Below, piece after piece: positions 17,437 through 25,720 of a stretch of 64,000 nucleotides of DNA. Source of the DNA: Deltaproteobacteria bacterium ADurb.Bin207 (GTDB lineage: Bacteria; Myxococcota_A; Polyangia; Polyangiales; Polyangiaceae); assembly GCA_002070115.1 (NCBI GenBank), contig MWCO01000025.1, positions 1 through 64,000 of the forward strand, in the 5' to 3' direction. Under the pieces are notes generated by a model that worked only from the letters and a program-made list of their open reading frames with translations, did not search any database and had not been told where the DNA came from. Made by a program: the position numbers and the translations under genes. Position 1 is the first letter of the stretch. Each line of letters starts with the position of its first letter.

Positions 17437-18915
17437 ATGTCCATCTGCCCCTGGTGCAAAGGAAACACACCGCGTGCCTATGACACTTGCCCCCTGTGCG
17501 GAAAAAATCCGCACGAGCATCCGTCGGTTTCCGGAGGAAACTTCTCTTCTTTCGATTCTTTCGACGATGACGATGCGGGGGGGCTGGATGTGCAAGGGGC
17601 CATCGCTCCGCTGAGCCATGCCGACGGACCGGACTCTTTTGGCTCCCACGCGCTCGATGATGCCCCTCAAGGCGTTTCTCTCGAACTCGATGCCCCCCCG
17701 CTGCCTTCGCGCCGTCCGCTGACGCCGAAATCCCTGTCGCTTTCGCAACAGCCTTCTATGCCCAGTCCTGCCGTCGGTTCGGCCCCCCCCGCGTTCGATA
17801 CCTTTGATTTGATGATACTCGCGGATTTTGGGCCAGCTCCACAAAAAATAACGGAATTTCCACTATATGCAATTCGTGTGACGAGCCGTCGACGAGAACT
17901 GCGAAAACAAGCGCAGTTGGCAAGGCACGCCTTCGCCCAAAGCGAACAAGCCTATCATCGAGCCCTGGCCGACATGGCCGAGCAAGTCCGACCCACCCTC
18001 GCTGCGGCCAAAGAATTCTCGCCCTTTCTCGAACCGTTCGAGCGCATGGAACAACAACTGGAAAACCGTTTCCAGGCGCTTGAACAGCGGAACCTTGAAA
18101 AACAGGAAAATACCGCTGTCGTCGACCGCGAGATCGAAGCGCTTCACGACGAGCTGAATCGCAAGCAGGCCGATACCCAAGCGGCAGCCATGAAGCTGGA
18201 TCAGCAAAAAGAGCGGCTACAAAGGATCGAGGTGGCATTTCGACGCGCCGAGATCGAATTGCGTAACGCGCAGACAGTGGCAAGGGCCGCAGCCGGCCCC
18301 GAAGCCAAAGTCGCGTTGCCTCAGGACGCTCAAAAAATACGTGATTTGACATCGGTCCTCGAGGAACGACGACAGGCTCTCGAGGCTCCTCGCGCAGAGG
18401 TAGAACAAGCCCAACGCGTGTGGAATGACGCCGATCTGGAACTCAAAGCCGTGCAACGCCGCATGGCTGAACTCCAAAAAAAACGCCGCCTCATCGAGCA
18501 GTCCTATACCAAAGAAATCGCCATTCGAACCGAGGGCGTTGCCCAAGCGCAACTCGAGCGACAAACCGCGTTGGTCGCCCTCGGATCGGCCCTGCTGGAA
18601 GGCAAACCACAACTCGTTCCGCAAGCACTTCAACAAGAAATCCAAACCGTCCGAGACACCATGGCACGCCACGAAAGGGAACAAGCGCGTCTCGACAACG
18701 CACTGACCTTGGCCGACGATGAGGCCGTAAAAAAAGGCTGGATCATCCTGGCTGCGGCCGTCGGTATCGCATTTGTCTTGCTGGTTTTTTTGATCGCGTG
18801 GCTGGGACGCTCCGAGCCACCGATAGGGATGAACACGTCGGAAGCGGTCAACCTCGCCTTCGTGAACGGGGAGGCGTATCGCTTTTTCGGGAACTACCCT
18901 GGGTTCCCAGCTTGA
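17437..18915 (+). CDS. Zinc-ribbon, coiled-coil, single-span membrane protein of unknown function
   Basis: 492 residues from the ATG at 17437. Begins with a compact zinc ribbon, C4-x2-C7 and C18-x2-C21 (SICPWCKG ... DTCPLCGK). An acidic, Gly/Ser/Pro-rich linker (residues 25-125) follows, then about 280 residues of long coiled coil rich in Glu, Gln, Arg and Leu, one membrane span near 435-458 (GWIILAAAVGIAFVLLVFLIAWL) and a 30-residue tail. The frame is open 25 codons upstream but those codons look non-coding. The layout suggests an inner-membrane protein with a large cytoplasmic rod, perhaps a scaffold. Its last 68 bases overlap the end of the converging RelA/SpoT-like gene, an unusually long tail overlap. 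Confidence 0.75.
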   Translation: MSICPWCKGNTPRAYDTCPLCGKNPHEHPSVSGGNFSSFDSFDDDDAGGLDVQGAIAPLSHADGPDSFGSHALDDAPQGVSLELDAPPLPSRRPLTPKSLSLSQQPSMPSPAVGSAPPAFDTFDLMILADFGPAPQKITEFPLYAIRVTSRRRELRKQAQLARHAFAQSEQAYHRALADMAEQVRPTLAAAKEFSPFLEPFERMEQQLENRFQALEQRNLEKQENTAVVDREIEALHDELNRKQADTQAAAMKLDQQKERLQRIEVAFRRAEIELRNAQTVARAAAGPEAKVALPQDAQKIRDLTSVLEERRQALEAPRAEVEQAQRVWNDADLELKAVQRRMAELQKKRRLIEQSYTKEIAIRTEGVAQAQLERQTALVALGSALLEGKPQLVPQALQQEIQTVRDTMARHEREQARLDNALTLADDEAVKKGWIILAAAVGIAFVLLVFLIAWLGRSEPPIGMNTSEAVNLAFVNGEAYRFFGNYPGFPA

Positions 18916-19936
18916 GCCTGCGCATCACAGCCTGCTTTTGACGGCTTTTGTAAGCGGAATGGCTGCCATCGCCCAGCTCGTTGGTCACTTCCGTATCCGT
19001 ATCCACGACTTGAAACTCGCTGAGCACCGAAACGACTGGCCCCAAGGCCCAAGCGTGAGGCGCGTTGTCCAGATGCTCGCGCGGAAGCCGCACGGGCACA
19101 TCCGCCACGAAATGAACGGCACGAAACGCTTTGCCGCTAAATGTATTGCCGGATTGCGTGAGATCGTCGCCAATCCCAAGCTGAAGCAGGGGCACAAAAC
19201 CACGAACCGACTCGAGCTGGGATAAATAGCTCTTGAGCGGGAACATCGTATTCAAACTCTGCCCCGGAATCACCTGATTGAACGGGAACACCCGCTTCGA
19301 TAAGTACAACAAAGTCGGCAAAATATCGTCGGCACTGCGCGTCACAATCCGAAATCGAATGCGGTCGTAGACGTTTGCAGCCGTTGTTTCCGTCTTGGAA
19401 AGAAGCTTCGTATAGAGTGAATCCTTGTTTTTTCGCCCCCCAATGAATTCCGTGATCGGAAAACCCGCCGCCAGCATGTCCCCAATCACTCGATATACCT
19501 TCTCTTCCACCAGCTTGAACACGTCTTGCATCGACATCGGAAGCGAAAACGCAAGCTCCCGACACTCCACGTGATGGACGATGTGCATGGCCTTGAGAAT
19601 CGTACACGCACATAGCTGCCGATGCCCTTTGCCCGACGCAATGAGCATCAACTCCTCGACGGAGGCACGCTCGACCGGTTTGGGGATCGGAAAATCGAAA
19701 TGCCTTCGCAAAAAACTGATGGCCTCATACTTGACCTTATCCAGACGCGCCCGATCAGCCGGCTCCGCAGGGTGATACTCCATGGCCTCGAGCAATTCGA
19801 CCGCCCGCTGCTCCGTCGCCAAATTCAAGCGATGCCAGTCCACCACCGACTCGCCGCGAAGGATCAGCTTGACGGTTTCCACGTCGAACAGATCGAACTC
19901 TTCGATTCGCTTGAACTGACCCGCGTTTTCCACCAT
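18848..19936 (-). CDS. RelA/SpoT-synthetase-like protein of unknown function (I believe TIGR04552)
   Basis: 362 residues. I recall similar proteins as a myxobacterial family without function. Read closely, it follows the RelA/SpoT nucleotidyltransferase order: basic KNKDSLYTKL (cf. RxKSxxSIxxKM), VYDRIRFRIV (cf. IYDLxAFRIIV, with the metal Asp), a VFPFNQVIPG turn, GKAFRAVHFVADVPV (cf. GYxSLHTTV), then VLSEFQVVD (cf. xEIQIRT, with the Glu) and ELGDGSHSAYKSRQ (cf. EYGVAAHWAYKE). This colinearity is an observation; nucleotide synthesis is inference. No HD hydrolase, TGS or ACT domain is seen. The basic tail KSDTPPRSRRRG overlaps the converging neighbour gene. The ATG at 19936 is the only sensible start. 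Confidence 0.7.
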   Translation of the reverse strand: MVENAGQFKRIEEFDLFDVETVKLILRGESVVDWHRLNLATEQRAVELLEAMEYHPAEPADRARLDKVKYEAISFLRRHFDFPIPKPVERASVEELMLIASGKGHRQLCACTILKAMHIVHHVECRELAFSLPMSMQDVFKLVEEKVYRVIGDMLAAGFPITEFIGGRKNKDSLYTKLLSKTETTAANVYDRIRFRIVTRSADDILPTLLYLSKRVFPFNQVIPGQSLNTMFPLKSYLSQLESVRGFVPLLQLGIGDDLTQSGNTFSGKAFRAVHFVADVPVRLPREHLDNAPHAWALGPVVSVLSEFQVVDTDTEVTNELGDGSHSAYKSRQKQAVMRRLKLGTQGSSRKSDTPPRSRRRG

Positions 19937-20020
19937 GCCACAAACCCTACCCCGGTAGGTCTGTCACACGTAGACAATTCTTCGGTTTGAAAAAAGGATA
20001 AAAAGTGAGGCTCCCGACGA

Positions 20021-20200
20021 TCAGGTGGGATCTCCCGACCGTTGAGCGTTTTGGCTGACACGCGACTTGCCGAGGGATAACGTGCCGAAAAAGATGCCTA
20101 GCGTGAGCATCATCACTGCCAGGTGGGCAATCATCGAATTGCCGAATCCAATCACCGCGAAGGGGGCGAGCGCTGCCATGAACCATGGGGCCAGCTTCAT
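20021..20200 (-). CDS. Small membrane protein, 59 residues
   Basis: The ATG at 20200 has an excellent ribosome site (GGAGG, five bases upstream). The product has a Met-Lys start, a hydrophobic stretch LAPWFMAALAPFAVIGFG, then AHLAVMMLTLGIFFGTLSLG, and ends in a polar tail KSRVSQNAQRS. It reads as two short membrane helices or one long hairpin with a charged C-terminus. There is no family I recognise. It is the gene immediately upstream of the RelA/SpoT-like gene on the same strand (84 bp), so the two may be one transcript. Two-helix proteins of this size are often regulators of membrane enzymes; here that is speculation. Confidence 0.55.
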   Translation of the reverse strand: MKLAPWFMAALAPFAVIGFGNSMIAHLAVMMLTLGIFFGTLSLGKSRVSQNAQRSGDPT

Positions 20201-20514
20201 CGTTCCTCCATGTCGCCTGCTTCAGCGACCTTCGTCATTGGTCTCACCACACGGTCGAACCGGAACATCCGGTCGTATCTCGAAAAAGCAAAAGCAAGTT
20301 CCGTATATGTAGGATAAGATACTACCTATCTCTGATATGGGCCAACTCTTAGCGACGAGATATACGGCCTTCAAGAAAAAAACGATGCGCCTAGGATGCC
20401 AACCCCGCCACCTTTTCTGTGATCAACGTAAATTCAATTGGTTACGTCAGTTTCGACGTCCGTCCCTTTGGGAAATTGTGGCTACCTTACCGCTCGCTGC
20501 GGGCTGATCCCCAC

Positions 20515-20530
20515 ACCCCTGACCAGGGGT
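20515..20530. promoter_or_regulatory. Inverted repeat ACCCCTG / CAGGGGT
   Basis: Perfect 7-bp arms with a 2-base spacer (AC), in the long gap about 290 bp upstream of parA. This shape suits a protein-binding dyad better than a terminator, since there is no T run after it. Function unknown. Confidence 0.3.
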
Positions 20531-20708
20531 CGGAACCGTCGATGATGGCGATCCATGGACTTTTTCTTTCTGTCAACGGTGAATGAAAAGCATCGGTTTC
20601 GAAAGTCCTCCCACCCAGCCCGAAACAAGGCTCCCCTAATCGTAGCAACCTGTTGAAATAATTAGTAAATATTTGGGTTTGAAGAGTCGTGGCGCCTCCA
20701 TTTCGACG

Positions 20709-20726
20709 CTCGAAATAATCTTCGAG
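20709..20726. promoter_or_regulatory. Inverted repeat CTCGAA / TTCGAG upstream of parA
   Basis: 6-bp perfect arms separated by ATAATC, ending about 90 bp before the parA start. It could be an operator or leader hairpin of parA. A single short dyad is weak evidence. Confidence 0.25.
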
Positions 20727-20815
20727 ACCAGGGGCCTTGCGTTGCCCCCGACTTGATCCTTGACCTTCTGCCCCGTGTCTGATGCGCTAACGACCACTTC
20801 AATAAGGGAGGTGTC

Positions 20816-21634
20816 ATGTCCAGTCGCTTGCAGCAACCCATCATCGCCATTGCGAACCAGAAGGGAGGCGTGGGCAAGACCACGATTGCTGTCAATCTCG
20901 CCGCGGGCATGGTCCGAAGAGGCCGTCGTGTTTTGCTTATCGATCTCGATATTCAAGGATCCGCAAGCGCGATCCTTGGACGCTCCGAGGGGGAACCGGA
21001 CGGGAATGTCGCCAAGTGTTTGCTCGAAGGGCGCCCCTTGTCAGAAGCCATCATTCCAACCGCCTACGATGGCCTGGACTTGGCTCCCGCCGGCGAACGA
21101 ATGGCCATCGTCGACTTGCACCTGGCTTCCGCTCTCGGCAGGGAACACGTGCTCGCGCGCGCCTTCCGCTCCGTCGCCATCGCCGATTATGACCTGGTTT
21201 TACTCGATACCGCCCCGTACCTCGGCTTGCTCACCCTCAACGCCATCGTGGCATCGACCCATCTGTTGGTCCCCGTCTCCTGTGAATACTTGCCCATGCT
21301 GGGACTGAAATTGCTCCGAGATACCCTCGGTTCCGTACAACAGCAAATCGGCATCGATGTCCCCATTCTCGGCTACGTCTTGACCATGATCGACCGTCGG
21401 GAGCGCATCACCGACGAAGTCGAGGCGATGCTTCGGAAAACCTTTGGAAACCAGGTTTTCGAGCATGGGATTCGCATCAATACCCATCACAAGGCCAGCC
21501 CGAGCCACCGTCAGACCATTTATGATTATGAACCCGCGGGCGGGCGTGGCAGGGCCGATTTCGAGCGACTATGCGATGAAGTGGAGGTTCGCTTGGGGCT
21601 TTCACGCAAGGCACCGGCCGCAAACCCCGCCTGA
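20816..21634 (+). CDS. ParA/MinD-type ATPase without a ParB partner
   Basis: 272 residues, cytoplasmic. Deviant Walker A QKGGVGKTT (residues 15-23) with the signature Lys16, Walker A' in VLLIDLDIQGSAS, and Walker B LVLLDTAPYLG. Such ATPases bind DNA non-specifically as ATP dimers and position chromosomes, plasmids or protein clusters. No parB and no parS-like palindrome is near, so this is an orphan, perhaps like PomZ-type cargo positioners; the FGE-fold lipoprotein gene downstream is no obvious cargo. The start has one of the best ribosome sites in the window, AAGGGAGGTG. The C-terminus is Ala/Pro-rich. Confidence 0.9.
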   Translation: MSSRLQQPIIAIANQKGGVGKTTIAVNLAAGMVRRGRRVLLIDLDIQGSASAILGRSEGEPDGNVAKCLLEGRPLSEAIIPTAYDGLDLAPAGERMAIVDLHLASALGREHVLARAFRSVAIADYDLVLLDTAPYLGLLTLNAIVASTHLLVPVSCEYLPMLGLKLLRDTLGSVQQQIGIDVPILGYVLTMIDRRERITDEVEAMLRKTFGNQVFEHGIRINTHHKASPSHRQTIYDYEPAGGRGRADFERLCDEVEVRLGLSRKAPAANPA

Positions 21635-21776
21635 TTCGACGCCCCCCCCTTGCTCCCAGGTGGCTAAAAAACACCCTAAATTCAAATATATACAAATTAT
21701 TTTCAAAAAATGAGCCGTTGTTGCTTGACGCCGTGGCAAATCCCTGACATTTCGGCCTAATCTCGGCAGAAAGCCC

Positions 21777-22667
21777 ATGAAGCAGCGCCATTCCATCTTC
21801 CTGCTCTGTGCTTCCGTACTCGCAGGATGTGTTGACGATCGTAGCCCGGCTTTGTCGCATGACGCACCAGCCGCGTTGGGTGTAGCACCCCGTGAGACAA
21901 CGACCGCCGTGCCGTTGATGCTCGCTGCCCTCGGCCCGCAGGTGATCGGTAACGTCCTCACTTCTCCCTCGCTTTCCGATGCGATGGCCGCCGCTGCCGG
22001 GCGTACGGCCAGTGCCAAACAACAAGATTCGGCTTGCCCCAAAGAAATGGTTCTCGTTTCCGGCCAATACTGCCCGGAGGTGGAGCATAAATGCGTTCGT
22101 TGGTTGGAAACGGAAGGGCGCTACGCCTACTTCCGCTGCGCCGAATACGCACGCCCCGCCAAATGCTTGCGTGAACGTCAATCCATGCGGTTTTGCATCG
22201 ACCGCGATGAATACATCCCCCCCGGTGAGTCCTTACCCGCGGCCGATCAGTCCTGGACGGACGCCAAACGAATTTGCGAGAGCTTGGGCAAACGGGTCTG
22301 CCAGGAATCCGAGTGGAATTTCGCATGCGAAGGCGAGGAAATGCGTCCGTATCCCTACGGCTTCGTGCGGGATGCCGAGGCCTGCAACGCCGACCGTATC
22401 GATATCTATCGCTCCAATGGCCGCTTGAGTGACCTGCGGGAGGGCCCCGACGGCCACCCCGGTTGTACCAGTCCTTTTGGAGTCCACCACCTTTCTGGCA
22501 ACCTGGAAGAGTGGACCACCATCGACGGCACCAGCCCCGCTCGCCCCGCGATGAAAGGTGCCTATTGGCAGCCTTCCCGCAATCACTGCCGAGCGGCACA
22601 AACAGCCCACGACGAATACTACCACGGTGATGAAACCGGCTTTCGCTGCTGCAAAGACGTGGATTGA
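21777..22667 (+). CDS. Lipoprotein with FGE/SUMF1-type (formylglycine-generating enzyme-like) domain
   Basis: 296 residues. Signal ends LAGC, a lipobox. After a spacer comes CPKEMVLVSGQYCPEVEH, then FCIDRDEY, SWTDAKRICESLGKRVCQESEWNFACEG, HLSGNLEEW and GDETGFRCC, the usual order of the FGE-sulfatase fold. Active FGE carries two cysteines in GSYxCxxSYC; here the segment reads GAYWQPSRNHCRAA, so the first is Gln and only one Cys remains. It is therefore probably not an oxidase. The many extra cysteines suggest disulfides outside the inner membrane. It follows parA after 142 AT-rich bases and likely has its own promoter. Confidence 0.85.
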   Translation: MKQRHSIFLLCASVLAGCVDDRSPALSHDAPAALGVAPRETTTAVPLMLAALGPQVIGNVLTSPSLSDAMAAAAGRTASAKQQDSACPKEMVLVSGQYCPEVEHKCVRWLETEGRYAYFRCAEYARPAKCLRERQSMRFCIDRDEYIPPGESLPAADQSWTDAKRICESLGKRVCQESEWNFACEGEEMRPYPYGFVRDAEACNADRIDIYRSNGRLSDLREGPDGHPGCTSPFGVHHLSGNLEEWTTIDGTSPARPAMKGAYWQPSRNHCRAAQTAHDEYYHGDETGFRCCKDVD

Positions 22668-22821
22668 CGCGTTTGGGGGCCCATCCAGGCCGAGCGACAG
22701 CTAGAGCGGTGACTCGCGCTTTTCGTCTCGCAGAGGGGTTCGTGCTATCGACCCTTCGGTTTTCAGGCAGGACCTATCGGATGGGGGATTGTCCAGCCCT
22801 GCGCCAAAGGGACCTTGGCCT

Positions 22822-23214
22822 TCATGGCTTGGTGGCAGGGATGAATATTTTGGCATTTCCTTGCAGGGATACGCGCTGTCGCAAGGCGGATCGATCGGAA
22901 CCGCGAGTTACCGTGATATCGAGCCAGTAGGTCCCGCGAGGGGCGTGAATTTTGGTGACTACTTGCCGGGGTGCCTGTCCGAGCTTGAAATATAAGGAAG
23001 CACCACCGACTACCTCGCTTTCCCGCGAGTCGAGTTCCGACCACGCCGTGTCGATCTGCGTGACCTGATCCGGCGAGTCCTCGAATTGAAAAACGAGAGT
23101 ATGCTCCTCGGTGCCATGAGGAGAAACGAATTCGAAATACACAACCACGGCCGCAAGGATGAGAATCAGCGGCGCAAGGCGTCGAAAGCGAGGAAAACGG
23201 TCCGAAAGAGACAT
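22822..23214 (-). CDS. Small membrane-anchored envelope protein
   Basis: 130 residues. A short basic N-terminus (RFPRFRR), a single span LAPLILILAAVVVYFEFV, then a domain of about 95 residues that looks all-beta: EEHTLVFQFEDSPDQVTQID, SEVVGGASLYFKLGQAPRQV, GTYWLDITVTRGSD. No family recognised. Starts four bases after the cytochrome c gene stop, so the two are almost surely co-transcribed. Confidence 0.65.
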   Translation of the reverse strand: MSLSDRFPRFRRLAPLILILAAVVVYFEFVSPHGTEEHTLVFQFEDSPDQVTQIDTAWSELDSRESEVVGGASLYFKLGQAPRQVVTKIHAPRGTYWLDITVTRGSDRSALRQRVSLQGNAKIFIPATKP

Positions 23215-23218
23215 CGTA

Positions 23219-23575
23219 TCAACGGAAGGAACGGATTGTTTTCACGAGAGCTTTGCGTTCCGGTTCCGAGAGCTTGAACGCTGGCATCTGTCCACGTCCT
23301 TGGACAATGACTTTTTCGATATCCTTGTCGGATGTTTTTTCTTGCCATTCGCGAGTGGATAAGTCCGAAAGGTGAAGGGTTCTTCCCAGGGGGCTATCGC
23401 CTTTTCCCTCTGCTCCGTGGCATGAGGCGCATCGGATCGAATAAAGGTTTGCAGCTTCGGTTTCGGTGATGGGCTGGGAGTCCCCGCCTTCAGAGGTGGA
23501 CTTATCCTTGGCTGAATCGTGGGTGCAACCGATGAATAGGGTAAGGAATAGGGAAGGGACAATCCATCTGGTCAT
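23219..23575 (-). CDS. Lipoprotein cytochrome c
   Basis: 118 residues. Signal ends LFIGC (lipobox). One haem site CASCHG at about residue 49 and a distal Met ligand in GRGQMPAFK about 45 residues later, as in small class I cytochromes; C-terminal helix PERKALVKTIRSF fits. It would carry electrons at the outer face of the inner membrane or under the outer membrane. It lies between the OmpA gene (64 bp upstream) and the small membrane-anchored protein. No oxidase or reductase gene is near to name a partner. Confidence 0.9.
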   Translation of the reverse strand: MTRWIVPSLFLTLFIGCTHDSAKDKSTSEGGDSQPITETEAANLYSIRCASCHGAEGKGDSPLGRTLHLSDLSTREWQEKTSDKDIEKVIVQGRGQMPAFKLSEPERKALVKTIRSFR

Positions 23576-23639
23576 CTCGCCACGTTAGCAAGATTGCCAA
23601 GAGGGACCCAGTGATTTGGGAGATGAAAACGGAAAGGGA

Positions 23640-24251
23640 TCAGCGGGGATTCTCGCCGAAGACCGTTCCGCCGGCGGTGGTATCGGCACCGAGCCAGGGC
23701 TTGTTGCCAACTTCCACGACGATGAATTCGGTGCGTCGGTTTTGTGCGCGGCCTTCGTCGGTTTTGTTGTCCGCGACGGGCTTCAGGTCACCGAAGCCGA
23801 CGGCGATGAGGCGTTTGCCGTCGATGCCTTTGTTGACGAGCCAGGTTCGGACGGCGAGGGCTCGTTCACCGGAGAGTTTGAGATTGGCAGCGGGCTGGCC
23901 GACGTTGTCCGTATGACCTTCGATGCGAACGAGGGTGATTTGCGTTTTTTGCTCGAGGAATAGCTTGAGCTGTTCGAGCACGGGCTCGGATTCCGGAAGC
24001 AGGGTTGCTTTACTGAACTCGAAGACGATCGCACCGGGCATCTTGAGTTTTCCGCCCTCTTGCTTGACGCCACTGGTTGTGGGGGTAGCGGGGGCGGGAG
24101 CCGGTTCCGCTGGATTTTCGGTGGCGGCCGGCGGCGGAGGCGGCGGGGGCGGCGCGGGTTGCGCGGGTTCTTGCGGGGAGCCAGTTTGAGCGTGGATGGT
24201 GCAGCCCATGAAAAGGACTGCAATAAGCGAAGCAGCGAGCTTACGACCCAT
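23640..24251 (-). CDS. OmpA-family outer-membrane/peptidoglycan-binding protein
   Basis: 203 residues. Signal with LFMGC, probably a lipobox, then a Pro-rich run (nine prolines in a row) and a C-terminal OmpA domain: IVFEFSKATLLPESEPVLEQ, IRIEGHTDN equivalent VRIEGHTDNVG, LSGERALAVRTWLV, LIAVGFGDLKPVADN and GRAQNRRTEFIV, with the Asp and Arg that bind diaminopimelate. No beta-barrel is present, so it is a Pal-like tether between envelope and cell wall. The ribosome site AGGAGG is strong, nine bases before the ATG. Confidence 0.93.
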   Translation of the reverse strand: MGRKLAASLIAVLFMGCTIHAQTGSPQEPAQPAPPPPPPPPAATENPAEPAPAPATPTTSGVKQEGGKLKMPGAIVFEFSKATLLPESEPVLEQLKLFLEQKTQITLVRIEGHTDNVGQPAANLKLSGERALAVRTWLVNKGIDGKRLIAVGFGDLKPVADNKTDEGRAQNRRTEFIVVEVGNKPWLGADTTAGGTVFGENPR

Positions 24252-24426
24252 GATGTCTTTCCTCCTTCGACGTTGCCTTCAAGACGGCATATCGCGTTCG
24301 TGGCTAATGGCGAGCGAACGCGCCGGGTTGGACGGGTTGCCCCCCGGCTATGTTCATTGAAAAAACTATGTAGCTCTACTTTATGGAGCAGAAAAGGGTT
24401 TTGTGCGCAATCAGGCTAGCTTTGGC

Positions 24427-25560
24427 TCAGGAGCCGTCGCAAGGATTGCCCCCCTCAGGTCGCTTGTCCAGCACTTTTCCCAGCTTGACAGCTTTCATCT
24501 CGAATCCAAGCCCGACCGAGATGCCATCGCAAACCGCGGAAGGATCCTGGGTGCCATCCTTCATGATGTCCGCGGCTTCGAGGATGCCTTGCCTGACGCT
24601 TTGGAACGCGGGAGTGTCACCACACAGACTCGTGCTGATGCTGCCGCCCACCTTCGCGATCGAATCGACCAGTTTTTGGGCTTCGAGCACGCCGGCGATG
24701 ACGCCATTGGTTGCGGAAGTCGGCGGATTGCCTGACATATCTGCCGTGATGACCGCCTTGTTGATCTCCAGGTCAAGCGCGTAGCCTTGGAGCGATAGCG
24801 AGAGTTTTACCGTGCCTCTATCGCCCGAAACCCACGTTCCTCCCGTCATATAGCTCGAAGGAAACGTAACGGTCGACTTCGCATCGGGAAATTGTGTCGT
24901 CCCAGACGCTTTGCAATCTTGCATCAATTCGCAGTACACCGGCCATTCATCGTTGCCATCCCAATTGGGAGTCATCGGGTCACCAGCATCGTCGACCATG
25001 CTCGCGCCCGCGTACAGAGCCGCCGGCAGATTCACATAGTCTTTTCCACCACCAATGGCTTTGACCTCGAGGATGAGCGTGAAAGACCCATTTTTGAGCG
25101 CTTGTTCGATCTTCTGGGCTGCATCGGCACTCGCGACTGTGATGACAGGGATGATGTTGGCTCCGAAAGAATTATCGATGCCATTGACGCCGTCAGTCTT
25201 GACGTTGGATGGATTGGCTTTCCCATACACCTTGCAATGATTGGACGATGTTTTGGTCGACTTATAGCCATCGATATCGAAGCCGAATTGCTTCCAAGCG
25301 GTATTGCTCGCGACACCGCTGCGGTCCGTGTTACCAAGAAATAGCTTGTTCATGGCCAAAACCGTGCCATCCCCGTCTCCCGGTACTCCCGCTGACGGTC
25401 GTTCCGGAGGCACAGCACAGTCTTCGCAAGGAGGATCGGGGGTAACGTTGTTGCCGCCGCCGTCGTCGCCGCCGTCGTCGCCGCCGCAAGCGCCTGCGAA
25501 GGCGAGAAGACCAATAGCCAAAGCGGAAAATAGCAAGGTGGATCGACGAGTATGAAGCAT
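24427..25560 (-). CDS. Secreted lipoprotein of unknown function
   Basis: 377 residues. I start it at the ATG at 25560, which has AGGAGG nine bases upstream; the open frame runs 30 codons further but as an Arg-rich leader. Signal ends FAGACGGDDGG, so Cys is lipidated, followed by a Gly/Asp-rich spacer with repeated GGDDGG. The mature part has CEDC, GFDIDGYKS, FTLILEVKAIGG, VKLSLSLQGYALDLEINKAVITADMSG and a C-terminal NPCDGS. The mixed beta strands and paired cysteines suggest a compact surface domain. No family recognised. Confidence 0.75.
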   Translation of the reverse strand: MLHTRRSTLLFSALAIGLLAFAGACGGDDGGDDGGGNNVTPDPPCEDCAVPPERPSAGVPGDGDGTVLAMNKLFLGNTDRSGVASNTAWKQFGFDIDGYKSTKTSSNHCKVYGKANPSNVKTDGVNGIDNSFGANIIPVITVASADAAQKIEQALKNGSFTLILEVKAIGGGKDYVNLPAALYAGASMVDDAGDPMTPNWDGNDEWPVYCELMQDCKASGTTQFPDAKSTVTFPSSYMTGGTWVSGDRGTVKLSLSLQGYALDLEINKAVITADMSGNPPTSATNGVIAGVLEAQKLVDSIAKVGGSISTSLCGDTPAFQSVRQGILEAADIMKDGTQDPSAVCDGISVGLGFEMKAVKLGKVLDKRPEGGNPCDGS

Positions 25561-25651
25561 TCTACCTAGCCTCCTAGAGGGTTGGTGAAGGGTTGGCGAG
25601 TAGCGAACTCGCGGATGTAATCGTGATAGCAGGACAAGCCATTGAGGCAAG

Positions 25652-25670
25652 GCTCATGCATAGCATGAGC
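25652..25670. promoter_or_regulatory. Inverted repeat GCTCATGC / GCATGAGC
   Basis: Perfect 8-bp arms around ATA, about 90 bp from the lipoprotein start and 177 bp from dnaE. No T run follows, so a protein operator or small hairpin is more likely than a terminator. Confidence 0.4.
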
Positions 25671-25701
25671 AACCTGGGGAATGTCCAATAGATCGAATTT
25701 C

Positions 25702-25720
25702 TTTTGCGAGTTTCGCAAAA
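25702..25720. promoter_or_regulatory. Inverted repeat TTTTGCGA / TCGCAAAA
   Basis: Perfect 8-bp arms around GTT, 31 bp after the previous dyad and 126 bp before dnaE. The arms end in A/T runs, so an intrinsic terminator acting in either direction is possible, but a divergent promoter region is an unlikely place for one. Confidence 0.4.

Larger units (their letters stand above)
20201..20815. other. 615-bp gap with no convincing gene
   Basis: Divergent gap between the 59-residue membrane protein gene and parA. No frame with coding character was seen. It holds an AT-rich part (about 20280-20345), two short inverted repeats listed separately, a T-rich run after ATGGAC near 20560, and the strong AAGGGAGGTG ribosome site of parA. 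Its length and dyads leave room for a small RNA or long leader, but I cannot identify one. No tRNA cloverleaf was found. Confidence 0.5.

Noticed and set aside
20201-20815. tRNA or other structured RNA in the gap
   Set aside because: No cloverleaf, anticodon arm or T-loop sequence (GTTCGA) in the right spacing was found.
24100-24160. G/C-rich repeat in the OmpA gene as a DNA tandem repeat element
   Set aside because: Encodes the Pro/Ala linker of the protein; ordinary low-complexity coding sequence.
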